NCBI GenBank assembly: GCA_000308255.3
Contig: HG326667.1
Span: 111,770-175,769, forward strand
Direction: 5' to 3'
DNA length: 64,000 nucleotides
From: Anaerococcus pacaensis 9403502
GTDB taxonomy: Bacteria; Bacillota; Clostridia; Tissierellales; Peptoniphilaceae
Positions 8,217-17,172 of this stretch are shown piece by piece. The notes below the pieces were generated by a model that saw only the letters and a list, made by a program, of their open reading frames with translations, did not search any database and was not told the origin of the DNA. Positions within the stretch are counted from its first letter, which is position 1, and each line of letters begins with the position of its first letter. The position numbers and the translations under genes were made by a program.

Positions 8217-9227
8217 CTACTTGCTATATTTTAAAAATCTATCTGGATCTTCTAGGATTTTACCAGCACCAAGTATAGCATCTGTTGCTGGGTCCTCTGA
8301 GATATATGAAGTCAAATTTAGCTTGCTTTCGATGTATTCTCTAATACCTTTCATTTGACTTAGGGCACCAGTGAGGCCAAAACCTTCTCTTTTAATATCT
8401 GCAGTTAGCTCTGGTGGAGTTTTTTCTAATACTTCGTATATCATATTGATTAGCTCATCAGCATAGCCTATTACACACTCTACCAGGTCTTTGCTTGAAA
8501 TTTGAACAGTCTTTGGCGCAGCTGATAAGAGATCTCTACCGTCTATATCCATAGATAGGTCTCCATCTTTAACTCTAAGACTGATTATATTTTTCTTAAT
8601 CTCTTCTGCTGTATTTCTGCCTATATCTAAGTTCTTCTTCGTTCTAAAGAATTCGATGATTTGCTCATCTATATAATCCCCACCCTTGTTGATAGTCTTT
8701 GATGTAACTACTCCGTTTAGAGAAATCACACAGACCTCACTAGTACCTGCACCTAAGTTTAGAAGTAATATGCCCTTAGGATCTTCAGGGCTAAGGCCCA
8801 TGCCAAAGGCTGCTGCTAGTGATTGGTCTACTAAAAGTATCTCACGGCTACCTGCATGGAGGGCTGCATCTTCTATTGCCCTAGTTGCGATATCTGTAAT
8901 CCCTGATGGCACGCAAATAACAACCTTAGGTTGAATAATTGAAAAACCTGGGTTTACCTTATCGAAAAAATAATTTAGTAAAGCTTCTGTAAGGTTAAAG
9001 TCAGTTATAACTCCATTTACTATTGGCTTTACTACGTGGAGATTAGTTGGAGTTTTGCCAATCATAGCTTTAGCCTCATTCCCCACAGCTTGGACTTTTG
9101 TATTATTTTCATCAAGCACTATAAGTGAGGGCTCATCTATTATAAGTCCTTGATTTTTCTTGTAAACTAAAATATTGCTAGTACCTAAATCTATTGCAAA
9201 ATCGGTAGCAACTAGTCTAAATTTCAT
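8217..9227 (-). CDS. mreB: MreB-family actin homologue with degenerate nucleotide-site motifs
   Basis: A 336-aa actin-fold protein. The phosphate 1 loop is intact (IDLGTSNILVY, D13), and VGNEAKAMIGKTP and VVICVPSGITD are typical of MreB. Other motifs differ. The usual IEEPMAAAIG reads LVDQSLAAAFG, so the catalytic Glu is Gln135. The phosphate 2 motif VDIGGGTTEV reads LNLGAGTSEV, so the conserved Asp is Asn157 and one Gly is Ala160. The adenosine motif LTGGGALL reads LTGALSQM. MreB normally forms membrane filaments that guide lateral wall synthesis. This one should bind nucleotide poorly or hydrolyse it slowly. It heads the mreBCD-PBP cluster and follows radC, the standard order. Confidence 0.88.
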   Translation of the reverse strand: MKFRLVATDFAIDLGTSNILVYKKNQGLIIDEPSLIVLDENNTKVQAVGNEAKAMIGKTPTNLHVVKPIVNGVITDFNLTEALLNYFFDKVNPGFSIIQPKVVICVPSGITDIATRAIEDAALHAGSREILLVDQSLAAAFGMGLSPEDPKGILLLNLGAGTSEVCVISLNGVVTSKTINKGGDYIDEQIIEFFRTKKNLDIGRNTAEEIKKNIISLRVKDGDLSMDIDGRDLLSAAPKTVQISSKDLVECVIGYADELINMIYEVLEKTPPELTADIKREGFGLTGALSQMKGIREYIESKLNLTSYISEDPATDAILGAGKILEDPDRFLKYSK

Positions 9228-9239
9228 TTAATATTGCTC

Positions 9240-9923
9240 CTATATATACATTTCTTTTTTGAAACTATAATAATTATCTTTACCAATTATTATATGGTCT
9301 AAGACCTTAATATCTAAAATATTGCCTGCTTCTACTAGTCTATCGGTAATCATAAAGTCATCCTTACTAGGACTTGGATTGCCAGATGGATGATTATGAG
9401 CAAAGATAATGCTCTTTGCGGATTTTTTAATAGCAGGCTTAAAGGCTTCCCTAGGATGGACCAATGATGAATCAAGAGTCCCCTTAGTAACTACTTCTTT
9501 AGATATTATAACATTTTTAGTATCTAAAAGGATAGCGTAAAAGTACTCTATCTTCCTATCCTCTAATTCATTTTTTAGATAATTATATATATCTTCGCTA
9601 CTTTCAATCTTTCTAGTAGACATTTCATTTTCAATCACCTTTTGAGTCACTCTTTTGCCGAGCTTTAGGCTTGCCACTACCTTACTTGCCTTGGCCGTCT
9701 TTATCCCCTTTATCTGGGTCAGTTCTGGAACTTCAAGGTCAAATAAATCTTCATAAGAAAAGCTATCTAAAATTTCACGGCTTAACTCGATTACATTTTT
9801 CTCAGCTGTACCTGTTGATAAAATGATTGCTAGAAGCTCCTCATCTGTCAAGGCATCTGACCCATATTTTATTAATTTCTCACGAGGCCTATCATTTTCC
9901 TCTAAATCCATGATTTTTTTCAT
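9240..9923 (-). CDS. radC: RadC/JAB-domain protein
   Basis: A 227-aa protein of the RadC family. It has an N-terminal helix-hairpin-helix part (ELTQIKGIKTAKASKVVA) and a C-terminal MPN/JAMM domain with HNHPSGNPSPSKDD, the metal-binding motif. The molecular role is unsettled; a true DNA repair function has been questioned for the family. Its place next to mreB is conserved in Firmicutes. The 5' end overlaps the upstream gene by 32 bases, or by 20 if the second Met (MDLEENDRPREK) is the real start. Confidence 0.93.
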   Translation of the reverse strand: MKKIMDLEENDRPREKLIKYGSDALTDEELLAIILSTGTAEKNVIELSREILDSFSYEDLFDLEVPELTQIKGIKTAKASKVVASLKLGKRVTQKVIENEMSTRKIESSEDIYNYLKNELEDRKIEYFYAILLDTKNVIISKEVVTKGTLDSSLVHPREAFKPAIKKSAKSIIFAHNHPSGNPSPSKDDFMITDRLVEAGNILDIKVLDHIIIGKDNYYSFKKEMYI

Positions 9924-10437
9924 TGTTCACATCCCCAACATTTAGTCTCTCCATATGGCTTACCACATAATTTACACTAAGACCGACAAAAAAACTTGTA
10001 AAAATCCCCATCATTACTAGGGCTGGAAAATAAATATACATCTTTATATTGTTCATAATGATTGTTGCCACTAAAATTTGTCCAAAATTATGGAAAAATG
10101 CACCTATTTCACTAATACCGATAAAAGTCGCATATTTTGATAAAAGTTTTAGGCCAATACCCATAGCAATTATTGAAAATACTGCCCCTGATAATGAATA
10201 AAAAAAGGCGGTTACACTACCAGTAATTAACATCAACAAGAATGACTTCAATACGCCGACTACAAAGGCTGATCCAAAACCATAAAAATACAGAGTTATT
10301 AGTATAATCATATTAGAAAATCCAAGCTTTGCCCCAGGTATTGGAACCGGTATTGGAATCATGTGTTCGATAAGGGAAATCGCCAGGGCCATAGCCGTGA
10401 GGAGGGCAATATTTGTTACTTTTTTTACATCACGCAT
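9892..10437 (-). CDS. Gx transporter family membrane protein (heptaprenyl diphosphate synthase component I-like)
   Basis: A 181-aa hydrophobic protein with five to six predicted spans. The start (ALLTAMALAISLIEHMIPIPVPIPGAKLG) matches the Gx transporter/Hpre_diP_synt_I family, which resembles ECF-type substrate-binding membrane components. The substrate is unknown. In many clostridia the gene neighbours a NusG-II protein and the Rnf/ApbE flavin machinery, as here. It starts five bases after the NusG-II gene and overlaps radC. Confidence 0.8.
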   Translation of the reverse strand: MRDVKKVTNIALLTAMALAISLIEHMIPIPVPIPGAKLGFSNMIILITLYFYGFGSAFVVGVLKSFLLMLITGSVTAFFYSLSGAVFSIIAMGIGLKLLSKYATFIGISEIGAFFHNFGQILVATIIMNNIKMYIYFPALVMMGIFTSFFVGLSVNYVVSHMERLNVGDVNNEKNHGFRGK

Positions 10438-10441
10438 ACTA

Positions 10442-10819
10442 TCACCTATTTATTTTATCTATCCCATCTTCTGCTTCTTTATCTATCACTTCAACAAAGA
10501 CCCTATTTGGTAAGCAAATGATGGTTTCCCCGTCTATATTTATCTCTTTCATATGGGTGCATATCTGATCTCTACAATTGGCCTCATCCATATAGGCCTT
10601 GCCATCTTTTATTACTAATTTATTATAATGAACGCCATCATCTATTATTATTTCTTGGTCTTCATTTAATGAAACTTCGTGCTTAATCTCTCCATTGACT
10701 TCAACTCTTACAATCTGCCCAGTAGCTTCTGAGCTCATATTAGACACGCCAAAGGCCATGATAAAGCTTAATACTAGTAAAGAGGCGGTAATGATTATGT
10801 CAGCTTTTTTAATCTTCAT
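10442..10819 (-). CDS. NusG domain II-containing secreted protein
   Basis: A 125-aa protein with an N-terminal membrane anchor or signal (residues 7-25) and one NusG domain II. That domain is recognised from VRVEVNGEIKHEVSL, a central VIKDGKAYMDEANCRDQICT with two cysteines, and IICLPNRVFVEV. The domain is exported and of unknown role. It is often found beside Rnf operons and the Gx transporter, suggesting a part in electron transfer or cofactor handling at the membrane. It directly precedes the Gx-transporter gene. Confidence 0.82.
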   Translation of the reverse strand: MKIKKADIIITASLLVLSFIMAFGVSNMSSEATGQIVRVEVNGEIKHEVSLNEDQEIIIDDGVHYNKLVIKDGKAYMDEANCRDQICTHMKEINIDGETIICLPNRVFVEVIDKEAEDGIDKINR

Positions 10820-10891
10820 TGGTAATACCTCATTATAAAAGTTTACAATTAATAGAAAATATTGTCAATTAAACTGACATTTCAAAATGGG

Positions 10892-10921
10892 CGAAAAAAT
10901 AACCGGTCAAGCCGGCTATTT
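10892..10921 (-). terminator. Terminator of the rnf operon
   Basis: On the minus strand AAATAGCCGG and CCGGTTATTT form a stem around CTTGA, followed by T-rich sequence. It begins four bases after the rnfB stop. Confidence 0.85.
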
Positions 10922-10924
10922 CTC

Positions 10925-11725
10925 TTAATCCATGATTGTTATACAATTGTTTGGACACTTTTCTGCTGCTGCAGTAAGTTGCTCGATATCTAGGTCTGGA
11001 TTTATAGTTTCTACGGATAAGTTTTTCTTCATTTCGAAGCCTTCTGGATAGGTCTTAGCACAAAGTGTACAAGCTATGCAGGCCTTATCACATTTTTTAC
11101 GAGCATCCTTACCTTTTTCTTGGTTAGAACATAATACTACTGCTTTTTGTGAATATGGCACTAGTGTGATGATGTCTTTTGGACAAGCTGCCACACATTT
11201 ACCACATGCTACACATTTGCCGCGGTCTACAACTGCTACCCCGTTTTGTACATGAATTGCATCAAATGGGCAGACATTTTCGCAAGTACCACAGCCTAGG
11301 CAGCCGTAATTACATTCTTTTTTACCACCAAATAAAGCTATTTGTGCTCTACAGTCTGTTAAACCAGAATACTCGAATTTGTCTTTAGCAGAGTCGCAGT
11401 CACCATTACATTTAACTACTGCCACTTGTCTATTGTCAGATGCAGTTGCTTCTACTCCCATAGCTTGTGCTACTGCCTCTGTAGTAGAAGGACCACCGAT
11501 TACGCAGGCTTCGATTGGCGCTTCACCATTTGCGATAGCTGCTGCACAACCATCACAACCTGGATAACCACAGGCACCACAGTTGGCACCTGGTAGAGCA
11601 TTTCTAACTGCTTCTTCAGTTACTGACGTTTCAACAAAAAATTTCTTACTAATTAGACCCAGAACTACAGCAAATAAAAATCCTAAGGCTCCAAGTACTA
11701 GTACGGGAGTTAAAATATTATTCAT
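10925..11725 (-). CDS. rnfB: Rnf complex subunit RnfB (iron-sulfur protein)
   Basis: A 266-aa subunit of the ferredoxin:NAD oxidoreductase. It has an N-terminal membrane helix (about 5-25), the Fe-S domain CGACGYPGCDGC (residues 49-60), two 4Fe-4S ferredoxin motifs (CLGCGTCENVCP and CVACGKCVAACP) and a further C-terminal CIACTLCAKTYP cluster where the final Cys-Pro is replaced by Tyr-Pro. It probably accepts electrons from ferredoxin. It is the last gene of rnfCDGEAB, as in acetogens and other clostridia. Confidence 0.95.
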   Translation of the reverse strand: MNNILTPVLVLGALGFLFAVVLGLISKKFFVETSVTEEAVRNALPGANCGACGYPGCDGCAAAIANGEAPIEACVIGGPSTTEAVAQAMGVEATASDNRQVAVVKCNGDCDSAKDKFEYSGLTDCRAQIALFGGKKECNYGCLGCGTCENVCPFDAIHVQNGVAVVDRGKCVACGKCVAACPKDIITLVPYSQKAVVLCSNQEKGKDARKKCDKACIACTLCAKTYPEGFEMKKNLSVETINPDLDIEQLTAAAEKCPNNCITIMD

Positions 11726-11734
11726 AACTTTCCT

Positions 11735-12307
11735 CTATAATCCTGCAAAGCCCATGAAAGAAATTGACATTAATCCAAGAATGATTAGTGTCATTGGAGC
11801 TCCCTTAAAGGCTTCTGGTGTATTATTATCAACGATTTTTTCTCTTAGGTATGCAAGCATAAGCATAACAATCATAAATCCTACTGATGCTGCTATAGCA
11901 TAGACTAGAGTTTCAAGTAATTTGTATTGGTTTGAAATAACTTTAAGAGCAACACCAAGTACTACACAGTTTGTAGTAATAAGTGGTAGGAACACTCCAA
12001 GTGCACCATAAAGACTTGGCATTGTTTTTTTCATTATAGACTCAATTGATTGCACCAAGGATGCAATAACCAAGATAAAGACTACTGTCTGCAAGTATTC
12101 TATATGTAAGGGTTCGAGTAAGTAGTATTGAATTATCCAAGATACTAAAGATGCTAAGGTTATTACAAATATAACTGCAAAACCCATTCCTCTTGCTGTT
12201 TCTACCTTGCTTGTAACACCCAGGGCTGGACATATACCTAAGAATTGTCCTAGTACATAGTTTGAAACAAATATTGTTCCTATAATAATTGAAATAAGAT
12301 CTGACAT
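11735..12307 (-). CDS. rnfA: Rnf complex subunit RnfA
   Basis: A 190-aa membrane protein with six predicted spans. The pattern FVSNYVLGQFLGICPALGV and GVFLPLITTNCVVLGVAL is diagnostic of RnfA, which carries a membrane-embedded 2Fe-2S centre shared with RnfE. It takes part in electron transfer coupled to Na+ or H+ translocation. It follows rnfE by 12 bases. Confidence 0.95.
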   Translation of the reverse strand: MSDLISIIIGTIFVSNYVLGQFLGICPALGVTSKVETARGMGFAVIFVITLASLVSWIIQYYLLEPLHIEYLQTVVFILVIASLVQSIESIMKKTMPSLYGALGVFLPLITTNCVVLGVALKVISNQYKLLETLVYAIAASVGFMIVMLMLAYLREKIVDNNTPEAFKGAPMTLIILGLMSISFMGFAGL

Positions 12308-12319
12308 ATCATTCCTCCC

Positions 12320-13000
12320 CTATTTCGCTGATTTAGCTTTTTTGCTTTCTTTACGATTGATTATAGCAGCAAAGGCAGCAAAACATAGTCCAGCTACTAT
12401 AAATGATGAAGCTGGTTGTTGTAAAAATCCAATAGTGTATTCTGCTGGGATTATTTGAGCTCCAAATAGTGTTCCAGCTCCTAGTAATTCTCTAAAGAAT
12501 GAAATAACAGAGATTGCTAGCATATATCCTAGTCCTTGACCAATACCATCTACTATTGAAGCAACTGGTCCATTTTGTGAAGCAAATCCTTCTGCACGGG
12601 CTAGGATTATACAGTTTACTACTATTAATGGAATAAATATACCAAGCGAAGCATATAAACTTGGTACATAAGCCTTTAATACCATTTGAACTATTGTAAC
12701 GAATCCAGCGATTATAACTATAAATGCTGGGATTCTGATTTGATCTGAAATAAAGTTTCTAAGTAAAGATATTACAAAGTTACTCATTGTAAGTACAAAT
12801 ATTACAGCAAGACCCATACCAACTGCATTGTTCATAGTTGATGAGATACCTAAAACTGAACACAAACCAACCATTTGTATAAATACTGGGTTGTTTCTTA
12901 TAATACCATCTGAGAAAACTTTACCTAGATTTACTCTTTGTTTTTGTTTTTTTACTTTTGCATCTTTATTTACAAAAGGTTTATCTATTTGTTGTTCCAT
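12320..13000 (-). CDS. rnfE: Rnf complex subunit RnfE
   Basis: A 226-aa membrane protein, paralogous to RnfA, with NPVFIQMVGLCSVLGIS and GIFIPLIVVNCIILARAE as recognisable segments. Together with RnfA it forms the inner membrane pair holding the 2Fe-2S centre. The N-terminal 30 residues are an extra basic cytoplasmic stretch. It lies between rnfG and rnfA. Confidence 0.94.
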   Translation of the reverse strand: MEQQIDKPFVNKDAKVKKQKQRVNLGKVFSDGIIRNNPVFIQMVGLCSVLGISSTMNNAVGMGLAVIFVLTMSNFVISLLRNFISDQIRIPAFIVIIAGFVTIVQMVLKAYVPSLYASLGIFIPLIVVNCIILARAEGFASQNGPVASIVDGIGQGLGYMLAISVISFFRELLGAGTLFGAQIIPAEYTIGFLQQPASSFIVAGLCFAAFAAIINRKESKKAKSAK

Positions 13001-13008
13001 GATTACTC

Positions 13009-13554
13009 CTAATTAATTTTTGTTAGAACTTCACGAGCATCATTAATACCCTTTACGATGGTTGATGTTGATATTGTAGCTCCGGATATTCCTACTATTT
13101 CATTTTCACTACCAGATTCAGAATAACCAACTTCATCGTCCATGCTTACACCAACCATTCCTTCTTTAAAGAAGGCTTGTTCCATCTCAGCACCAAATCC
13201 TGCTGACTCTGAGTGCTCTAATGGTGCAAATCCTAGGATATTATTATCATCTCCTACGGCTAGTAGATATTCAATATCTCCGCCGTAACCACCAATTACA
13301 TTAATTTGGAATATATATCCATCTCCCTCAGCTGAACTAGCTTGATATACATTTTTTATAGAATCTGGTTTATCAGCTACTTCGATTTCATCATAAGAAT
13401 CTGCTGGATAAACCACAGAAAGTGATTCTTTTAACTTTTGTGCTTGATTTTCTGCAACAACTGGAGCTGTTACAGAGTTTACAAATGCAAGAGCTAAACC
13501 AACCACAGCTGTTATAACAAATAGTTTAAGACCGAGTTTAATATTATTGGCCAT
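13009..13554 (-). CDS. rnfG: Rnf complex subunit RnfG (FMN-binding)
   Basis: A 181-aa protein with one N-terminal membrane helix and an extracytoplasmic FMN-binding domain. The covalent flavin attachment motif appears as GISGATISTS near residue 157, where the flavin is linked to threonine by ApbE, which is not in this window. It passes electrons between the ferredoxin side and the RnfAE core. It overlaps the rnfD 3' end by 11 bases. Confidence 0.94.
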   Translation of the reverse strand: MANNIKLGLKLFVITAVVGLALAFVNSVTAPVVAENQAQKLKESLSVVYPADSYDEIEVADKPDSIKNVYQASSAEGDGYIFQINVIGGYGGDIEYLLAVGDDNNILGFAPLEHSESAGFGAEMEQAFFKEGMVGVSMDDEVGYSESGSENEIVGISGATISTSTIVKGINDAREVLTKIN

Positions 13555-14521
13555 TAGCTGCTCCTTTTTGTTTTGAATAATCTACACCATATACTTTTGG
13601 CATAGTATATTTTTCAATGATTGGCACTACTAAGTTTGCTAGTAGAATTGAATAACTCACACCTTCTGGATATCCACCATAGACTCTAATTACAAAGGTA
13701 ATCAAACCTGCAAGAATTGCAAATACTGTTTGACCTTTTGGTGTAACAGGGCTAGTTGTATAGTCAGTTAGCATAAAGAATGCACCTAGGATAAGACCAC
13801 CTGATAGTAGGTCTCTTAGAACATTATCAAATCCAGTAAATATTCCAGATAATAATAAAACAGTTGCTATGTAAATAAGTGGCATTTTGATACTAATTAC
13901 TTTTCTAATAAGTAGGTATGCTACACCTATAAGTAAAGCTAATTTTGATACTTCACCTAAAGATCCTGGAATATTACCTAAGAATAAATCCATAGTAGAG
14001 TATGCATTTGGATCTGAAAGTGGTGTTGCAGCTGATATAGCTGATACATCATTAACTACAGCAAGTGTTCCTACTCTTGAAGGTGGGACATAATTACTCA
14101 TATCACTACTCCATGAAGCTAGTAAGAAAGCTCTAGCTGCAAGAGCAGGGTTTACAATATTTTGACCGATACCACCAAAGGCCATTTTTACAACTACTAT
14201 TGCAAATACGCCACCTACTACTATTTTCCATACTGGTAAAGTGAATGGCACGTTATAAGCAAGTAGTATGCCTGTAACCACTGCTGATAAGTCATGGATG
14301 GTGTTTTTCCTTTTAGTAGCCTTGTTAAAGATAGTTTCACTTAAAACACAAGCTAGTACTGATGCTAGTATTAACACAAGTGATCTATATCCAAAATAAT
14401 AAAAGGATGCAATACCAGCAGGTACAAGTGCTATTATTACATCTAGCATTTCCTTTTGAACAGTTCTATTACTTCTCACGTGAGGAGAAGATGAAACTAA
14501 TAATTTATTTGTATTTTCCAT
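13544..14521 (-). CDS. rnfD: Rnf complex subunit RnfD
   Basis: A 325-aa membrane protein related to NqrB with about nine or ten spans. The putative flavin-linkage site reads SAISAATPLSDP, where the SGAT of many homologues is SAAT. NPALAARAFLLASW and LTDYTTSPVTPKGQTVFA are family landmarks. It is the main ion-translocating candidate. It starts eight bases after rnfC. Confidence 0.94.
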   Translation of the reverse strand: MENTNKLLVSSSPHVRSNRTVQKEMLDVIIALVPAGIASFYYFGYRSLVLILASVLACVLSETIFNKATKRKNTIHDLSAVVTGILLAYNVPFTLPVWKIVVGGVFAIVVVKMAFGGIGQNIVNPALAARAFLLASWSSDMSNYVPPSRVGTLAVVNDVSAISAATPLSDPNAYSTMDLFLGNIPGSLGEVSKLALLIGVAYLLIRKVISIKMPLIYIATVLLLSGIFTGFDNVLRDLLSGGLILGAFFMLTDYTTSPVTPKGQTVFAILAGLITFVIRVYGGYPEGVSYSILLANLVVPIIEKYTMPKVYGVDYSKQKGAANGQ

Positions 14522-14529
14522 AATTTCTC

Positions 14530-15861
14530 CTACTTACCTGCCTGTCTGATTTGACGTTTACCAAATCTAATAGCTTCTACAAGTGGTCTCTTTGATGGAC
14601 ATATGTATGAGCATGACCCACATTCGATACAATCCATGATTCTATAAGACTCAGCCTTATCAAATTTTTCATCAAGCGAAAATTTGTGGATATATAGTGG
14701 TAATAAGTTTACTGGACACATATCTACACATCTAGAGCATCTGATGCATGGTTCTGTTACTGGTGGCTTTGCTTCTTCTTCAGTTTGGACTAGGATACAG
14801 TTGGTTGCTTTTTCAACTGGCTTGTCTATAGTTGGTTGAGCTATACCCATCATTGGGCCACCGTTAATTAATTTAACAATCTCATCCTTAGTTCCACCAG
14901 TTGCTTCTATTGCAAATTCAAATGGTGTACCAATTCTTACTAGAGTGTTTGTAGGATTACTAACATTGTGACCTGTTACAGTCATTATTCTTTCATAGAG
15001 TGGTTTGTCATAATAAATTGCTTCATAAACTGCATTTACAGTAGAGACATTAGACACTATAACCCCTACATCCATTGGCAAGCCACCTGATGGCACTACT
15101 CTACCTAGGCTTGCATCGATTAGTCTTTTTTCATCCCCTTGTGGGTATTTTGTTGCTAGTTTTACTACTTTTAGTTCTGGTAAATTGCTAGCATTGTTTG
15201 CATATTCTTTAAGATAATTTGAAATAGAGTCGAAAGCAGCTGGTTTATTATCTTCGATTGCAATGATACCTGTCTTTGCTCCAGCAGCTGTTACTAGTAA
15301 TTCTAAGCCCTTTATTATAGCTTCTGGTCTAGTTTTCATTAGGAAATCGTCACATGTTACATAAGGCTCACACTCTGCCCCATTTACAAGCACTGTGTCG
15401 ACTTTTTTAGCAGGTGTGTATTTGATATGAGCTGGGAAAGCTGCCCCACCCATGCCGACAATACCAGCTTCTTTGATCTTAGCTACTATTTCTTCTTTAT
15501 TTAGGCTAACTTGATCATTTAATATGTACTCTTTAGTTTGATCATAGCCTTCCGTATTAATAACTACCGCTTGAGAATTCTTGCCGGAAGCTGTTTGTAT
15601 GTCGATAACATCTGTAACCACCCCACTTACAGAGGAGTGAACGTTTACAGAGAAATTACCAACAGCTTGGCCTATCAAATCTCCAACGGCAACCTCGTCT
15701 TTTTTTGCTACAAGACATTTGCTTGGTGCACCTATGTGTTGAGTTAATGGAATTACGACCTCATTAGGAACATCTAAGGTCAGTAATTCACTATTTTCTG
15801 ATAACTCTTTATACTCATCAATGTGGACACCCTTTTTAAATGTTAACACATCTTGGGCCAT
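14530..15861 (-). CDS. rnfC: Rnf complex subunit RnfC (NADH dehydrogenase part)
   Basis: A 443-aa peripheral subunit. It has an N-terminal barrel-like domain (HIGAPSKCLVAKKDEV), the NADH/FMN-binding part (GMGGAAFPAHIKY, VNGAECEPYVTCDD) and two 4Fe-4S clusters (CIRCSRCVDMCP and CIECGSCSYICP). It exchanges electrons with NAD. I place the start at the ATG at 15861 because a good AAGGAG lies about eight bases upstream. The longer frame from a TTG at 15888 would place that site inside the gene. First gene of the operon. Confidence 0.95.
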   Translation of the reverse strand: MAQDVLTFKKGVHIDEYKELSENSELLTLDVPNEVVIPLTQHIGAPSKCLVAKKDEVAVGDLIGQAVGNFSVNVHSSVSGVVTDVIDIQTASGKNSQAVVINTEGYDQTKEYILNDQVSLNKEEIVAKIKEAGIVGMGGAAFPAHIKYTPAKKVDTVLVNGAECEPYVTCDDFLMKTRPEAIIKGLELLVTAAGAKTGIIAIEDNKPAAFDSISNYLKEYANNASNLPELKVVKLATKYPQGDEKRLIDASLGRVVPSGGLPMDVGVIVSNVSTVNAVYEAIYYDKPLYERIMTVTGHNVSNPTNTLVRIGTPFEFAIEATGGTKDEIVKLINGGPMMGIAQPTIDKPVEKATNCILVQTEEEAKPPVTEPCIRCSRCVDMCPVNLLPLYIHKFSLDEKFDKAESYRIMDCIECGSCSYICPSKRPLVEAIRFGKRQIRQAGK

Positions 15862-15893
15862 ATATTTCTCCTTAATATTTTTGTTCAATATCT

Positions 15894-15922
15894 ATTATAA
15901 ATGATATACGGATATCAATCAA
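15894..15922 (-). promoter_or_regulatory. Promoter of the rnf operon
   Basis: TTGATT (15917-15922) and TATAAT (15894-15899) on the minus strand are separated by 17 bases, about 33 bases ahead of the rnfC ATG and immediately after the stop of the upstream gene. Confidence 0.7.
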
Positions 15923-15925
15923 TGA

Positions 15926-16582
15926 TTATACAATATTAAATGCTATTTCGTTAATAAATGTCATAAAGTTATCATAGCTTAATTGACCTAAGTCAGCTAA
16001 GTCTTTATTTGAAGGGAGCTCATCCTTATAAAAGGTCTTATAAACACTGTAACTAGCTTCTACTTTTGTGACATATTGCCTGGTTTCTTCGAAAGGAATA
16101 TTTGAAATATCAGGATTATTCTTATCAAGTAGACCGTCTTCAATCCATTTATCAACATTGCCGACCCCACCATTGTAGGCAGCTAAGGCTAATTGTCTAT
16201 TGTTGTAATATTTATACAAATAGTCATAATAACCTATGCCCAGGTCGAGGTTGTAGTCGATATCATTTAGTTTTTCTGGATAATAAGAATTTCCAGTTAC
16301 CTCTGCAGAGTGGCGGGCTGTCTCATCTAATAATTGCATAAGTCCCTTTGCCCCCTGGTGGCTAACTGCATCATTGTCAAAGTCTGATTCCACTTTTACA
16401 ATAGCTGCTGTAAGCATTGGATCTACGCTGTATTTTGATGAATATTCCGCTATCTCATCTTGGTAGTTTATTTGAGTTCTCGATGTATGATAGGCTATGA
16501 TACCATAGGTCACAAATAAAAGTGTGCATATAGCAACGATTATAAATCCTATTAGCTTTCCTAAAAATTTTAGTACTTTCAT
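15926..16582 (-). CDS. Membrane-anchored lytic transglycosylase (SLT/Slt70 C-domain)
   Basis: A 218-aa protein with an N-terminal membrane helix (about 11-31) and a GEWL/SLT domain. IVKVESDFDNDAVS places the catalytic glutamate at E65. GAKGLMQLLDETA and LALAAYNGGVGNVDKWI are the other family motifs. It cleaves the glycan strand of peptidoglycan to 1,6-anhydro ends outside the membrane. It overlaps coaE by four bases, an arrangement found in other Firmicutes. Confidence 0.92.
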   Translation of the reverse strand: MKVLKFLGKLIGFIIVAICTLLFVTYGIIAYHTSRTQINYQDEIAEYSSKYSVDPMLTAAIVKVESDFDNDAVSHQGAKGLMQLLDETARHSAEVTGNSYYPEKLNDIDYNLDLGIGYYDYLYKYYNNRQLALAAYNGGVGNVDKWIEDGLLDKNNPDISNIPFEETRQYVTKVEASYSVYKTFYKDELPSNKDLADLGQLSYDNFMTFINEIAFNIV

Positions 16583-17172
16583 ATTAAGTCCTTACTTTCT
16601 AATACATTTTTTAGATCTCTCATTAGGTCTCTGACTGATGTAGAATTATCAAAGACTATATCAGCCCCTTCTTTCATATCTATGAGGTTTTCTTGGGTTT
16701 CTATTTTTTGCTTGGCATAGGATAAGTCTATCCCATCGCGATCCATAAGTCTTGTTAGTTGAGTATCGTAATCTGCTACCACTAGCCAGACCTCATCTGC
16801 TTCATATTTTTCTTCCATTTGAAAATAGAGTGGTATTTCAATAAAAACGACTTTATCATCTAGGGCATTGGCCTGTCTATCAATATCATCTAAGATATTT
16901 CTATGGGTTAGCCTATTTAACTGTAATAGTTTGTCCTTATCTTTAAATATAATCTGGGCTAGCTTCTTCTTATCTAGCTCATCTCCAATAAAGGCTTCGT
17001 CATAAAGATGAGAATTTTTGATGGCTTCATAATTGATAGAGCCAGGTTCTAATAATTTCCTATTGACATCATCAGCTGAAATCACCCTAAAACCCAATTC
17101 ATTGATGAGGCCAACAAGGGTAGATTTACCAGAGGCTATGGTACCTGTGATTACAATCTTACTTGGACTCAT
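16579..17172 (-). CDS. coaE: Dephospho-CoA kinase
   Basis: A 197-aa P-loop kinase for the last step of coenzyme A synthesis. VITGTIASGKST (residues 7-18) is the Walker A motif, VISADDVNRKLL is the family substrate segment, and the lid and IETQENL region follow. The length is normal. It overlaps polA by 14 bases and the transglycosylase gene by four, so the three are one operon. Confidence 0.94.
   Translation of the reverse strand: MSPSKIVITGTIASGKSTLVGLINELGFRVISADDVNRKLLEPGSINYEAIKNSHLYDEAFIGDELDKKKLAQIIFKDKDKLLQLNRLTHRNILDDIDRQANALDDKVVFIEIPLYFQMEEKYEADEVWLVVADYDTQLTRLMDRDGIDLSYAKQKIETQENLIDMKEGADIVFDNSTSVRDLMRDLKNVLESKDLI

Noticed and set aside
12042..12233. Minus-strand 63-codon frame inside rnfA
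   Set aside because: It lies in another frame of a well-supported gene, has no ribosome binding site and no protein-like composition.
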